Part shown: piece after piece, positions 1-9,729 of the stretch
Numbering within the stretch: position 1 is the first letter of the stretch
Layout: each line of letters opens with the position of its first letter
Source: Gemmatimonadota bacterium
GTDB lineage: Bacteria; Gemmatimonadota; Gemmatimonadetes; Gemmatimonadales; Gemmatimonadaceae
Direction: 5' to 3'
NCBI GenBank assembly: GCA_019510405.1
Contig: JAEKKK010000119.1
Coordinates: 1-38,804 of the forward strand
Length of the DNA: 38,804 nt
Notes under the pieces: generated by a model
Database searches by the model: none
What the model was told of the DNA's origin: nothing
Seen by the model: the letters and a program-made list of their open reading frames with translations, nothing else
Translations under genes and position numbers: made by a program

Positions 1-2
1 AC

Positions 3-389
3 CGCATCCGCGTGATGAGCATCATCGGGCGGTTCCTCGAGCATTCGCGCGTCTGGCACTTCCTCAACGGCGGGCAGGACGAGCTGTACATCGGCTCGGC
101 GGACTGGATGCCGCGCAACTTCCTGCGCCGCGTCGAGGCGGTGGTGCCGGTGGAGACGCCGGCGTTGCAGGAGCGGATGCGCAGCTTGCTCGCGGCGTGC
201 CTCGAGGACAACCGGCAGGCGTGGGACCTCGGTGCCGACGGGCGGTGGATTCAGCGCCGCCCGCAGGGCGAGGTGCGTGCGACGCACGTCCGCCTGCTCG
301 CCGATTCGTGGGGCCGCGCCGCCGACGCGGTGCGCAGCGAGGCGGGGCCGTTCAACGAGCTCTCGACGCGGCAGCCATCGGCTGACTAG
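3..389 (+). CDS. ppk1: Polyphosphate kinase 1, C-terminal fragment (gene starts before window)
   Basis: Open frame from base 3: RIRVMSIIGRFLEHSRVWHFLNGGQDELYIGSADWMPRNFLRRVEAVVPV, typical of the PPK1 C-terminal PLD-like domain. Confidence 0.93.
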   Translation, partial: RIRVMSIIGRFLEHSRVWHFLNGGQDELYIGSADWMPRNFLRRVEAVVPVETPALQERMRSLLAACLEDNRQAWDLGADGRWIQRRPQGEVRATHVRLLADSWGRAADAVRSEAGPFNELSTRQPSAD

Positions 390-431
390 CGGGGCTGAGG
401 AGACGCGGAGCTGAGGGGCTGCGGAACCGAC

Positions 432-469
432 ACGACCTCGGGGAGCGATTGCCTCTCGAGGTCGTTTTC
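432..469. terminator. Stem-loop with TTTTC tail between convergent ppk and ppx
   Basis: ACGACCTCG (432-440) ... CGAGGTCGT (457-465) followed by TTTC; lies between the two convergent stops. Confidence 0.65.
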
Positions 470-503
470 ATTCTCGCACCCCCCGCCGCCCCGCAGCCCC
501 GCA

Positions 504-2087
504 TCATTCGTCGTCGGCGGCGACGTCGTCCGACGAGAGGACGGAGCGGTCTGGTCCGACGATCTCCACCGGTACGCCGGCAAGTTCGGCGAGCGGCTGC
601 GACTTCCGATGGGCGCCCCACAACTCGAGCCGGATCGTTCCCGCGTTCGGCGCCGGCGCGGGCGCGACGCGGATGGAGCGACGCAGCCAGCGCACTCGCA
701 CGTCGCCGACCGCGCCGACGTGGCCGCGATCGAGTCCGTCGGCGAGGCGGAGGAGCGCCGAGAGCCGGACGATGCGATCGCGCAGCGCCTTGTCGAGCTC
801 CCCGAAGTTGCGGTGCTTCTTGCGCGGCGGGGCACCGCGGTGATACCGCGCGACGTTGGCGATCACGACCTGCTCGTCCGGCGAGATGCCGAGCAGCTCC
901 GCGTGCACGATCAGGTGGTACGAGTGCTTGTGGTGCCGATCGTAGTTGATGTGATAGCCGACGTCGTGCAGCAGCGCCGCGTCGGCGAGCGTGGCGCGGT
1001 CGTCCGGCACGCAGCCGATCCGTTCTCCGAGCGCGTCGAAGAGGCGCAACGCGAGCCGGCGCACCTGCGTCGCGTGGCCTTCTTCGTAGTGGCATCGCTC
1101 GGCGAACTCGCGCACCGACCGCTCGCGCGCCGCGCCCGGATCGGCGACGGTCGGCGTCACGCGCGCGAGCTCGAGGAGCAGGCCTTCGCGGATGCCGTAG
1201 CGCGACACCGTCATCTCGCGGGACTCGAGCCGCGCGAGCACCTCGGCGGCGACGGCGATGCCGGCGACGATGATGTCGGCGCGCTCGGGGTTGAGGCCCG
1301 GTACGCTGCGACGCTCCTCGGTCGACATCGCGGCGAGCGTGTCGAGGATGTGCTCGACGTCGACGCGGGGCACGACGGTCTCGTGGACGTTGCGCGCGGC
1401 AAGCATCCCGCGCCGCGCGAGATGAATCCCGGCGAGGTTGGTGAAGGTGCCGCCGGAGCCGATGACCTGCGCACCGCGCCAGTCGGCGCGCGGGAGGACG
1501 CTCTTGAGCGCGGCGCAGACCTCCTTGCGCAGCCTCCGGAGCGCCTTCGGCGATGCGCCGTCGCGCAGAAAGCGCTCCGTTAGGCGGAGCGCACCAAACG
1601 GCAGCGACGTCAGGTCGTCGAGTACGCCGTCGGCTGCGAGCGCCAGCTCGAGCGATCCACCGCCGATGTCCATCACGACGGTGCGGCCGGCGCCGAGGTC
1701 GAAGTGCGCGAGCGCGCTGAGGTAGGAGAGCCGCGCCTCGTCCACGCCGCCGATGACGCGGACCTGGAGATCCGCTTCCTGGCGCACCCGGGCGATGAAC
1801 TCGTCGGCGTTCGAGGCATCGCGCACGGCGCTGGTGGCGACCGCTTCGACGCGCGTCGCGCCGAGCTGCCGCGCGAGCGTCGCCATGCGGCCGATCGCCT
1901 GCGCGGCGCGCTCCATCGACGGGGTGCCGAGGCGGCCGGTGCCATCGAGGTCGGCGCCGAGCCGCGGCGCCTCCTTCATCTCGTCGACGACGGTGATCAC
2001 GCCGTCCGACGTGACGTCGGCGACGATCTGGCGAACCGAGTTGGACCCGATGTCGATTGCGGCGATGCGGCGAGGACCGGAAGGCAT
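504..2087 (-). CDS. ppx: Exopolyphosphatase / Ppx-GppA family phosphatase with C-terminal HD domain
   Basis: MPSGPRRIAAIDIGSNSVRQIVADV..., MDIGGGSLEL, GSGGTFTNLA, HDVGYHINYDRHHKHSYHLI. The listed ORF start (2192) overruns into phoU; ATG at 2087 is more likely. Confidence 0.93.
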   Translation of the reverse strand: MPSGPRRIAAIDIGSNSVRQIVADVTSDGVITVVDEMKEAPRLGADLDGTGRLGTPSMERAAQAIGRMATLARQLGATRVEAVATSAVRDASNADEFIARVRQEADLQVRVIGGVDEARLSYLSALAHFDLGAGRTVVMDIGGGSLELALAADGVLDDLTSLPFGALRLTERFLRDGASPKALRRLRKEVCAALKSVLPRADWRGAQVIGSGGTFTNLAGIHLARRGMLAARNVHETVVPRVDVEHILDTLAAMSTEERRSVPGLNPERADIIVAGIAVAAEVLARLESREMTVSRYGIREGLLLELARVTPTVADPGAARERSVREFAERCHYEEGHATQVRRLALRLFDALGERIGCVPDDRATLADAALLHDVGYHINYDRHHKHSYHLIVHAELLGISPDEQVVIANVARYHRGAPPRKKHRNFGELDKALRDRIVRLSALLRLADGLDRGHVGAVGDVRVRWLRRSIRVAPAPAPNAGTIRLELWGAHRKSQPLAELAGVPVEIVGPDRSVLSSDDVAADDE

Positions 2088-2106
2088 GGACAACAACTCA
2101 CCACTT

Positions 2107-2808
2107 TCACGCGCCGGCCGCAACCCTCCCCGGCGCACCGCCGCCGTGCTTGATGTTCTTTCCCTCGGCGAGGAACACCGCGTCCTCGCCAATGTTCGTC
2201 GCCAGGTCCGCGACGCGCTCGAGGTTCCGGCTGACGAGCAGGTACTCGAGCGACGGATTGATCGTCCGCGGGTCGGCCATCATGTGGGTGAGCAGGATGC
2301 GGAACACCGATTCGTGCAGGGCGTCCACCTGGTCGTCGCGCGCGCAGACGTCGCGGCCGAGTGCGCCGTCGGCACGGAGGAAGGCATCGATCGCGTCGCC
2401 GAGCATGGAACGGGCACGGCGGGCCATGTCCTCGATCTCGGGATCGGGGGTGATCGTGGAGCGCAGCGCGACGAGCCGCTGGGCCGTCTGCGCGATGTTC
2501 ACGGCGTGGTCGCCGACGCGCTCGAGGTCACTCGTGACCTTGATCGCGCTGACGATGAAGCGGAGGTCGCGGGCCATCGGCTGCTGCAGCGCGAGCAGCT
2601 CGAGCGCGGCGGCCTCGATCTCCAGCTCCATCGCGTCGACCTCCTTGTCGCCCGCGATGACGGCGTCGGCCTTGTCCTGATCCTGGCTGAGCAGCGCGTC
2701 GACGGAGAGTTCGACGAGCGCCTCCGCCTTCTCGGACATCGTGAGAAGGCGCCGGTTCAGCGCGGCGAGCTGGTCGTGGAAGTGGCGAAACGGGACGTCA
2801 GGGCTCAT
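2107..2808 (-). CDS. phoU: Phosphate-specific transport system accessory protein PhoU
   Basis: PhoU-type repeats ([63 protein letters not shown]); 4-bp overlap with the upstream pstB. Confidence 0.95.
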   Translation of the reverse strand: MSPDVPFRHFHDQLAALNRRLLTMSEKAEALVELSVDALLSQDQDKADAVIAGDKEVDAMELEIEAAALELLALQQPMARDLRFIVSAIKVTSDLERVGDHAVNIAQTAQRLVALRSTITPDPEIEDMARRARSMLGDAIDAFLRADGALGRDVCARDDQVDALHESVFRILLTHMMADPRTINPSLEYLLVSRNLERVADLATNIGEDAVFLAEGKNIKHGGGAPGRVAAGA

Positions 2809-3608
2809 CCGAATCTCCCCGTGATATAGGCCTCGGTGCGCTCCTCGCGCGGGCTGGTGAAGAGCCGCTGAGTGTCTCCCATCTCGATCAACTTGCCGAG
2901 ATAGAAGAACGCCGTCCTATCCGAGATGCGTGCCGCCTGCTGCAGGTTGTGGGTGACGATGACGATGGTGAGATCGCGCTTGAGCTCATAGACCAGCTCC
3001 TCGACCTTCTGCGTCGCGATCGGGTCGAGCGCCGAGGCCGGCTCGTCGAGGAGGAGGACCTCCGGGTCGTTCGCCAGCGCACGTGCGATGCACAGCCGCT
3101 GCTGCTGGCCACCGGAGAGGGCGAGCGCGCTGTCGCGGAGGCGGTCCTTCACCTCGTCCCAGAGCGCCGCGCGGCGCAGCGCCGACTCGACTATGGCGTC
3201 GAGGTCGACGCGGTTCGGCTGCGCGTTGATGCGAGGGCCGTACGCCACGTTGTCGTAGATCGACTTCGGGAAGGGATTCCAGCGCTGGAAGACCATGCCT
3301 ACTCGCTGGCGCAGCGTGACGACGTCCATCCCTTTCTGGTAGATGTTCTCGCCGTCGAGGCGGATCTCGCCGGAACGCCGCGCACCGGGGATCAGCTCGT
3401 TCAGGCGATTGATCGAACGGAGGAAGGTGGACTTGCCGCACCCCGACGGCCCGATGAGCGCCGTCACGGCGCGCGGCGCGATCGACAGGGTGATGTCGTG
3501 GAGCGCCTGGGTCTTGCCGTACCAGAAGTCGAAGTGCTCGACGTCGATCCGGCCGGTGACGGTGGTCGCGGTCGGCGCAGGCGCGGCGGGCTGCAGGGCG
3601 GCGCTCAT
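2805..3608 (-). CDS. pstB: Phosphate ABC transporter ATP-binding protein PstB (copy 1)
   Basis: Walker [10 protein letters not shown], signature [15 protein letters not shown], Walker [14 protein letters not shown], PstB-like C terminus [13 protein letters not shown]. Confidence 0.95.
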   Translation of the reverse strand: MSAALQPAAPAPTATTVTGRIDVEHFDFWYGKTQALHDITLSIAPRAVTALIGPSGCGKSTFLRSINRLNELIPGARRSGEIRLDGENIYQKGMDVVTLRQRVGMVFQRWNPFPKSIYDNVAYGPRINAQPNRVDLDAIVESALRRAALWDEVKDRLRDSALALSGGQQQRLCIARALANDPEVLLLDEPASALDPIATQKVEELVYELKRDLTIVIVTHNLQQAARISDRTAFFYLGKLIEMGDTQRLFTSPREERTEAYITGRFG

Positions 3609-4435
3609 CCGAACCGTCCGGTGATGTAGGCTTCCGTCCGCGGATCGGAGGGCGTGGTGAACATCACGCGCGTCGATGCCGTCTCGACCATCTCGCCGGA
3701 GAGCATGAACACGGTGCGGTCGGACACGCGGGCCGCCTGCTGCATGTTGTGGGTCACGATGATGACGGTCATCGACTTGCGCAGCTCGTAGACGAGCTCC
3801 TCGACTTTCTGCGTGCTGAGTGGATCGAGCGAGGCGGTCGGCTCATCGAGCAGGAGCACCTTCGGGGAGGTCGCCAGCGCGCGGGCGATGCAGAGCCGCT
3901 GCTGCTGCCCGCCGGAGATGCCCGTGGCGCTCCCCTTGAGCCGATCCTTCACCTCGTCCCACAGGGCGGCCTGCTTGAGCGCCTGCTCGACGATCGCGTC
4001 GACCTGCTTTCGGTCGAGTCGCTCGCCCGGCTGCACACGCAGCCCCGCCGCGACGTTGTCGCGGATCGACATCGTCGGGAAGGGCGTCGGCCGCTGGAAG
4101 ACCATGCCGACGTGCCGCCGCAGCGCGATCGGATCGACGTCGGGAGAGTAGATGTTCTGCCCGTGAAAGAGCACTTCGCCCTCGACGCGGGCGAGGGGGA
4201 TCGTCTCGTGCATCCGGTTGAGGCAGCGGAGCAGCGTCGACTTCCCGCACCCCGACGGGCCGATGATCGCCGTCACCTCGTTCGCCGGAAAGTCGAGCGA
4301 CACGTCGCGGACGGCGTGCGTCGAGCCGAAGTAGGCCTGCAGGGCGCGCGTCTGCATCGCGGGCGCGGCCGGCCGCTCGAGCGCGCGTCGCGCGTCTTCA
4401 GCGGGAAGGGCGTTTCGAGCAATCGCCTCAGTCAT
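3605..4435 (-). CDS. pstB: Phosphate ABC transporter ATP-binding protein PstB (copy 2)
   Basis: Walker [53 protein letters not shown] terminus [16 protein letters not shown] at 4435 overlaps the pstA stop. Confidence 0.95.
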   Translation of the reverse strand: MTEAIARNALPAEDARRALERPAAPAMQTRALQAYFGSTHAVRDVSLDFPANEVTAIIGPSGCGKSTLLRCLNRMHETIPLARVEGEVLFHGQNIYSPDVDPIALRRHVGMVFQRPTPFPTMSIRDNVAAGLRVQPGERLDRKQVDAIVEQALKQAALWDEVKDRLKGSATGISGGQQQRLCIARALATSPKVLLLDEPTASLDPLSTQKVEELVYELRKSMTVIIVTHNMQQAARVSDRTVFMLSGEMVETASTRVMFTTPSDPRTEAYITGRFG

Positions 4436-5321
4436 TCGCCCGCCCATGCTTCGAGCGCACCACGAAGCGCGAGATCACGCTGATGATCAGTATCAGCGCG
4501 ATGAGGACGAGCGCCCCCGCCCACGCCTGCGCATGCCATTCGTCGTACGGGCTGATCGCGTAGACGAACACCTGGAGGGGCAGCGCGGCGATGGGCTGCG
4601 TCAGCTTCGTCGAGAAGAACTGATTGCCGAACGCGGTGAAGAGCAGGGGCGCGGTCTCTCCCGCGACGCGTGCCACCGCGACGAGCACGCCGGTGACGAT
4701 GCCGCCGAGCGCGGTGCGCAGCACGATCTGCAGCGAGGTCCGCCACCGCGGGAAGCCGAGGGCGAGCGCTGCCTCGCGCAGCGACTGCGGGACGGTGCGC
4801 ACCATCTCTTCCGTCGTCCGCGTGACGAGCGGGATCATCATCGCGCCGATCGCCGCACCGCCGGCGAGCGCCGAGAAGTGCCCGATGGGCCGCACGAGGA
4901 ACTCCCACGCGAAGATGCCCATCACGATGGAGGGGAGCCCGTTCAGGACGTCGGCGAGGAATCGCACGAGGTTGGCGAGCCGAGTGCCGCCGCGCTCCGC
5001 GAGGTACAGGCCGGCCCCGATGCCGATCGGCAGCCCGACGCTCGAGGCAATGCCGATGAGGATCAGCGTGCCGAGGATCGCGTTCACCATCCCGCCCCCC
5101 GCCTCGCCGACTGGCTTCGGCATGCTCGTGAAGAACTCGAGCGACAGGGCGCCGGCGCCCTGCTTGATGAGGTAGCCGAGGATCGCCACGAGCGGCACGA
5201 TCGCGAGCCCCGCGGCGACGACGGTGAGCGCGACCATGACGTAGCTCATGGCGCGGCGCCGACCCAACCCGCGCGCGCGTGGGCGGGCCACGGCGTCCAT
5301 GCGAGCTACCGTGGCCGTCAC
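4428..5321 (-). CDS. pstA: Phosphate ABC transporter permease PstA
   Basis: [48 protein letters not shown] start at 5321 in a GTGA overlap with the pstC stop. The 583-aa ORF (to 6179) is a spurious upstream extension. Confidence 0.93.
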   Translation of the reverse strand: MTATVARMDAVARPRARGLGRRRAMSYVMVALTVVAAGLAIVPLVAILGYLIKQGAGALSLEFFTSMPKPVGEAGGGMVNAILGTLILIGIASSVGLPIGIGAGLYLAERGGTRLANLVRFLADVLNGLPSIVMGIFAWEFLVRPIGHFSALAGGAAIGAMMIPLVTRTTEEMVRTVPQSLREAALALGFPRWRTSLQIVLRTALGGIVTGVLVAVARVAGETAPLLFTAFGNQFFSTKLTQPIAALPLQVFVYAISPYDEWHAQAWAGALVLIALILIISVISRFVVRSKHGRAND

Positions 5322-6367
5322 GAGCGGCTCCCGCCGGTCTGCCACACCAGCCAGCGCGCGATGCCGTTGACGACGAGCGTGATCAGCAGGAGAACGAACC
5401 CGACGGCCATCAGCGCCGAGAGGTGCACGTCGTTGGTCGCCTCCGAGAATTCGTTCGCGATGAGCGACGCCATGGTGTAGCCGGGCGCGAAGAGCGACGC
5501 CGACAGCTCGTGCCGGTTCCCGATCACCATCGTGACGGCCATCGTCTCGCCGAGCGCGCGGCCGAGGCCGAGGATGACACCGCCGATGATCCCCGAGCGC
5601 GCGAAGGGGATTACCGCGCCGGTGATCGTCTCCCAGCGCGTCGCGCCGAGGGCGAGTGCCGCTTCGCGCTGCGAGCGCGGCACGGCCATCAGCACCTCGC
5701 GCGAGACGGCGGCGATGTACGGCAACACCATGATCGACAGGATCAGCCCCGCCGCGAGCACGCTCGGCCCGTACGCTGGTCCACGGAAGAAGGGGGTGGC
5801 GCCGAGATGCAGGGTGTCGCGCAGGAAGGGCATCACGTCTTCGCGGAGCAGCGGGAGGAGGAAGAACACCCCCCAGAGTCCGTACACGACGCTCGGCACG
5901 GCGGCGAGCAGATCGATCAGGAAGGCGAGTGGCTGGCGCACCCAGCTCGGCGCGAAGTCGGAAAGGAAGATCGCGCCGCCGAGCGCGAGGGGCGTCGCGA
6001 TGACGAGCGCGATGATCGACGTGATGATCGTGCCCGCGATGGCGGGCGCGGCGCCGAACTGGCCGGCGACCGGATCCCACGTGCTCGAGGTGAGGAACCC
6101 GAAGCCGAACTGGCGGAGGGCGGGCCATCCGGCGACGCCGACCTCGACGAAGATGAGGAGGAGCAGGATCGGCACGCACAGCGCGAAGCCGAAGATCGCC
6201 GCGCGATAGACGCGGTCGGCGACGACCGTCCCCTCGATGGAGACGCGTGAGGGCGGCGCGGCTGGCGAACCGGCCAGCGGTGTGGCGAGGGTCGGCAGCG
6301 TCCTGGACTCCGGCGTCGTCACGGTAGCAGGCAGCGAAGGTGTCTGCATCTGTGTACGGAAGCTCAC
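5318..6367 (-). CDS. pstC: Phosphate ABC transporter permease PstC
   Basis: [70 protein letters not shown]. Confidence 0.95.
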   Translation of the reverse strand: MSFRTQMQTPSLPATVTTPESRTLPTLATPLAGSPAAPPSRVSIEGTVVADRVYRAAIFGFALCVPILLLLIFVEVGVAGWPALRQFGFGFLTSSTWDPVAGQFGAAPAIAGTIITSIIALVIATPLALGGAIFLSDFAPSWVRQPLAFLIDLLAAVPSVVYGLWGVFFLLPLLREDVMPFLRDTLHLGATPFFRGPAYGPSVLAAGLILSIMVLPYIAAVSREVLMAVPRSQREAALALGATRWETITGAVIPFARSGIIGGVILGLGRALGETMAVTMVIGNRHELSASLFAPGYTMASLIANEFSEATNDVHLSALMAVGFVLLLITLVVNGIARWLVWQTGGSRS

Positions 6368-6396
6368 CGGAGTGCGTCTCGACTCAATGCGGGCCC

Positions 6397-6413
6397 TGTA
6401 ACGGTCGTGTCAC
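6397..6413. promoter_or_regulatory. PhoB-box-like direct repeat between pstC and the porin gene
   Basis: TGTAAC (6397-6402) ggtcg TGTCAC (6408-6413), exact 11-bp period, similar to the known PhoB box geometry (7-bp direct repeats, 11-bp pitch). Confidence 0.65.
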
Positions 6414-6519
6414 GGCGCGCACGAGAGGGTGGGAACCGCCTCGCTCTGCTCCACCGACGAAAGCGCCGTTACGAGATCGCAACATTCCGCCGTTGCGGCT
6501 GTGACTGCATGCGCGGAGC

Positions 6520-6540
6520 TTGTTACACGCCATGTAACAA
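6520..6540. promoter_or_regulatory. Perfect inverted repeat in the pstC/porin divergent intergenic region
   Basis: TTGTTACA cgcca TGTAACAA, 8-bp perfect arms built from the same TGTAAC core. Confidence 0.55.
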
Positions 6541-6603
6541 ACCGCGCTCGACCACGGTGTGCGCCGAGCGGCGCGATCACCGCGGTCGACTCGACACCGA
6601 CCA

Positions 6604-7857
6604 ATGTCCATTCGATTGATCGCTGCCTGCGTTCGACGTGCCGCGCTGGCGGCACTGATTGTCTCGAGCCGGCTCGTCGCCCAGAACGCCAAGCCGGACA
6701 GCGGCGCCGCGCCGAAGCCGGCCCCCGCACCGACTCCCGCGGCGCAGACGCTCCCGCCGGCAACGCCCGGGCTCAACTTCTCCGGCGTGATCTTCGGCTT
6801 CTGGAACTATCAGGTGCGCACGACGCCGAATCAGTTCCGTAATCAGGTGAACAGCGAGTTCAACGTCGATCGCGCATATCTCACCTTCCGCATGCCGGCG
6901 GGTGACCACACCAGCATCCGGATCACCACCGACGTGTTCCGCAGCCTGGACTCGTCGAGCAACGCGTACACCATCCGCGCGAAGTACGCCTTCCTGCAGT
7001 ACGAGAGCTCCAAGCTGTCGAACGGCCTCGTGCTGGCGGGGAAGGTCGGCATCATCGAGAACGTCGTCGTGCCGTACCTCGAGAACTTCTGGCCGCGCTA
7101 CCTGAGCCAGGCGGCGGTGGAACGCTCGGGCTACTTCGCGTCGGCCGACGTCGGGCTCGGCGGGACCGTGACGTTCCCGAACAAGATGGGAGAGATCTAC
7201 ACGACCATCGTGAACGGCCCAGGCTACACGGGGCGCGAGCGTGACCGCTTCAAGGATTACGCAATCCGGGTGACCTATACCCCGCTCATGAACGAGCCCA
7301 ATGGCTCGCTGCTGCAGACGTTCACCGTGCTGGGGTGGGGCTACAAGGGCGCATTCGCGAGCGCCTTCGTGAACGGTGGCGCCGGACAGCAGGGTGCGAT
7401 CGGCGACGCGCTCGATCGGAGCCGATTCGGCTTCTTCGCCGGCATCCGGGACCCGCGGCTCACTCTCGGCGCCGAGTTCGCGTCGCGCCACGATGGTGGC
7501 GAGATCGGGCAGAACACCCTCGTGTCGCCCCGCCTCGCGACCGAGACGAGGGGCCGTCTGCTGTCGGGCTTCACGCTGGTACGGCCGTGGGCGTTCACGA
7601 ACGTGAATCACAAGTCGCCGGTGGGTCTCGTGCTCCGCTACGACCACGTCTCGCCGACGGTGAGCTCGGAGGGATTCGTCACACCGCCGGCGACGTCGAA
7701 CGCGTATCACAACTTCATCGGCGGTCTGTTCGTCGACATCTCGCAGAAGGCGCAGCTTGCGTTCGACTATCAGGAGCAGCTCCCCTCGAACAACGGCGTG
7801 TCGTTGGCCCCCGCCGCGCTGAAGGCCTACTACGCCCACTTCAACGTCAACTTCTGA
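6604..7857 (+). CDS. Outer-membrane porin (phosphate-selective porin O/P-like or related beta barrel)
   Basis: Signal peptide then beta-barrel-like alternation (NFSGVIFGFWNYQ..., ...LKAYYAHFNVNF with terminal F); directly upstream of pstS. Confidence 0.7.
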   Translation: MSIRLIAACVRRAALAALIVSSRLVAQNAKPDSGAAPKPAPAPTPAAQTLPPATPGLNFSGVIFGFWNYQVRTTPNQFRNQVNSEFNVDRAYLTFRMPAGDHTSIRITTDVFRSLDSSSNAYTIRAKYAFLQYESSKLSNGLVLAGKVGIIENVVVPYLENFWPRYLSQAAVERSGYFASADVGLGGTVTFPNKMGEIYTTIVNGPGYTGRERDRFKDYAIRVTYTPLMNEPNGSLLQTFTVLGWGYKGAFASAFVNGGAGQQGAIGDALDRSRFGFFAGIRDPRLTLGAEFASRHDGGEIGQNTLVSPRLATETRGRLLSGFTLVRPWAFTNVNHKSPVGLVLRYDHVSPTVSSEGFVTPPATSNAYHNFIGGLFVDISQKAQLAFDYQEQLPSNNGVSLAPAALKAYYAHFNVNF

Positions 7858-7860
7858 TGG

Positions 7861-7888
7861 CGTGACGGATCCGTTACGTGATCGCGAC
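7861..7888 (+). promoter_or_regulatory. PhoB-box-like triple direct repeat upstream of pstS
   Basis: CGTGAC (7861) ggatc CGTTAC (7872) gtgat CGCGAC (7883), exact 11-bp spacing. Confidence 0.6.
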
Positions 7889-7951
7889 GGATCGCGGACG
7901 GGGCAGGGCGAGCTTGCTGGCGTACACCAACGACTACTTCAAGGAGCTCGA

Positions 7952-8986
7952 ATGCGTGTAGCCAGCAAGCTTGCCGTCGTCGCCGCGCTCGTCGCGACCG
8001 GCGCGACGGCCGCGATGGCGCAGGACCTCACGGGCGCCGGCGCGACCTTTCCGTATCCCATCTACAGCAAGTGGTTCTCCGATTACGCCGCGAAGACCGG
8101 CGTGAAGATCAACTATCAGTCGATCGGCTCCGGTGGCGGCATCCGGCAGCTCTCCGAGCAGACGGTCGATTTCGGTGCGTCGGATGCGCCGATGTCGGAC
8201 GCCGAGCTCGCGAAGGCGAAGGGCGGCGCCGTGTTGCACATCCCGACGGTGCTGGGCGCGGTGGTCGCGACGTACAACCTGCCGCAACTGACGAAGGCGC
8301 TGCGCCTCGACGGCGCGACACTCGCCGACCTGTACCTCGGCAAGATCACGAAGTGGAACGACGCGCGGATCGCCGCGCTGAACCCGGGCGCGAAGCTTCC
8401 GGATACCGACGTGCTGGTCGTGCATCGCTCCGACGGCTCGGGCACGAGCTACGTCTTCACCGATTACCTGGCGAGCGTGAGCCCGGTGTGGGCGGCGAAG
8501 CCGGGTAAGGGGAAGGAAGTGCAGTGGCCCGTCGGGCTCGGCGCGAAGGGCAACGAAGGGGTGGCCGGCCAGGTGAAGCAGTTGCCCGGTTCGATCGGCT
8601 ACATCGAGCTGGCGTACGCGAAGCAGAACAAGCTCGCCTTCGCCGACATCAGGAACGCGAAGGGGCAGTTCGTGACGCCGAGCATCGCGGCGGTGACCGC
8701 GGCGGCGGCGGGCGCGGCGGCAGCGCTGCCGGCCAACACGGACTACCGCGTGAGCATCGTGAACGCGGCCGGCGCGGGCGCGTATCCCATCTCATCGTTC
8801 ACCTGGCTGCTCGTCTACCAGACGCAGCCCGACGCGGTGAAGGGAAAGAAGCTGCTCGACTTCGTGCGCTGGGCGCTCGTGGACGGTGAGAAGTCCGCCG
8901 CGACACTCGACTACGCGCCGCTTCCGCCCGCCATGGCGAAGCAGCTGCTCAAGCGGCTCGGCACGGTGAGTCTCGCGGCGAAGTAG
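7952..8986 (+). CDS. pstS: Phosphate ABC transporter periplasmic substrate-binding protein PstS
   Basis: Signal peptide; DLTGAGATFPYPIYSKWFSDYAAKTGVKINYQSIGSGGGIRQLSEQTVDFGASDAPMSD; VHRSDGSGTSYVFTDYL. Confidence 0.96.
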   Translation: MRVASKLAVVAALVATGATAAMAQDLTGAGATFPYPIYSKWFSDYAAKTGVKINYQSIGSGGGIRQLSEQTVDFGASDAPMSDAELAKAKGGAVLHIPTVLGAVVATYNLPQLTKALRLDGATLADLYLGKITKWNDARIAALNPGAKLPDTDVLVVHRSDGSGTSYVFTDYLASVSPVWAAKPGKGKEVQWPVGLGAKGNEGVAGQVKQLPGSIGYIELAYAKQNKLAFADIRNAKGQFVTPSIAAVTAAAAGAAAALPANTDYRVSIVNAAGAGAYPISSFTWLLVYQTQPDAVKGKKLLDFVRWALVDGEKSAATLDYAPLPPAMAKQLLKRLGTVSLAAK

Positions 8987-8991
8987 TCGAG

Positions 8992-9219
8992 GTGCGGGAG
9001 ATCGTGCGCGAGTACGCGGATCTACTCACGATGCAGGGCATGTCGCCCGATCAGACGATTTCCAGTCTCCAGGCCGTCGCACGTCGCGCGCGGCCGCGCA
9101 TGCGCGAGCGTGACGCGTCGATCGCGGGCGATTCGGCGGACGACCGGATGGCATTGATCGCGCGGTGGTGTTCAGCGTGGGTTCGACGTGCCAAGGGGTC
9201 AGACACCTTCGGTATCTGA
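8992..9219 (+). CDS. Small hypothetical protein immediately downstream of pstS
   Basis: 75-aa ORF with GTG start 6 bp after the pstS stop; stop codon falls inside the 9195-9223 hairpin. No recognised family. Confidence 0.35.
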   Translation: MREIVREYADLLTMQGMSPDQTISSLQAVARRARPRMRERDASIAGDSADDRMALIARWCSAWVRRAKGSDTFGI

Positions 9220-9223
9220 CCCC
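9195..9223. repeat. REP-like hairpin (GGGGTCAGA...TCTGACCCC)
   Basis: GGGGTCAGA (9195-9203) / TCTGACCCC (9215-9223), perfect 9-bp arms, plus inner ACC-TTC-GGT stem; no T-tract. Confidence 0.6.
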
Positions 9224-9265
9224 AACTCCGACGTCAGTTCGCCGCTGCTGAAGGCGCCGGGACGG

Positions 9266-9628
9266 TCAGAGGAACATCCCGGTGAGCGCCGCCGATCGTC
9301 CGATGAACTGATCGATCCGTCTGCTCGTCGGCGGTGCAGTCTCCGGCTCGACGATATTCGCGACGTCCTCGTCGCTGGCGAACGCCAGACGAAAGCTGCC
9401 GTTACGTACCTCGCGCCAGTAGCGCACCAGCGCGCGGACGGCGTCCATCGCGCCGTCGTCGAGCGCGGTCACGCCGTGCAGGTCGAGGCGCAGCGTCCGC
9501 ACGTGCACCGGGATGTCGCGGCAGACGCCCCGCAGCGGGAATGCGTCGTAGCCGGCGAGGCGGCCCGAGAGGTAGAGGGTGGCCGAGCTGTCGCTCACTT
9601 CGAGCGCGTGCAGCAGGCGAGGGGTCAC
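9266..9628 (-). CDS. STAS-domain-like protein
   Basis: LEVSDSSATLYLSGRLAGYDAF...VRTLRLDLHGVTALDDGAMDAVRALVRYWREVRNGSFRLAF resembles the STAS/anti-anti-sigma fold. Confidence 0.55.
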   Translation of the reverse strand: MTPRLLHALEVSDSSATLYLSGRLAGYDAFPLRGVCRDIPVHVRTLRLDLHGVTALDDGAMDAVRALVRYWREVRNGSFRLAFASDEDVANIVEPETAPPTSRRIDQFIGRSAALTGMFL

Positions 9629-9729
9629 GGATCCGAGCCTTGTTGAGGTGTGCTCGAACCTTCACCGTCGTGCGCAACTATACACCCTACGACTCGCAGC
9701 GGTTGTGTAACGGCCGAAGCGCGCTCAGC

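Noticed and set aside
4428-6179. 583-aa minus-strand ORF as a single protein
   Set aside because: The N-terminal ~290 aa is an out-of-frame read of pstC; only the part from GTG 5321 is PstA.
9706-9711. TGTAAC between the STAS gene and phoR as a PhoB site
   Set aside because: Single half-site with no 11-bp-phased partner on either strand.
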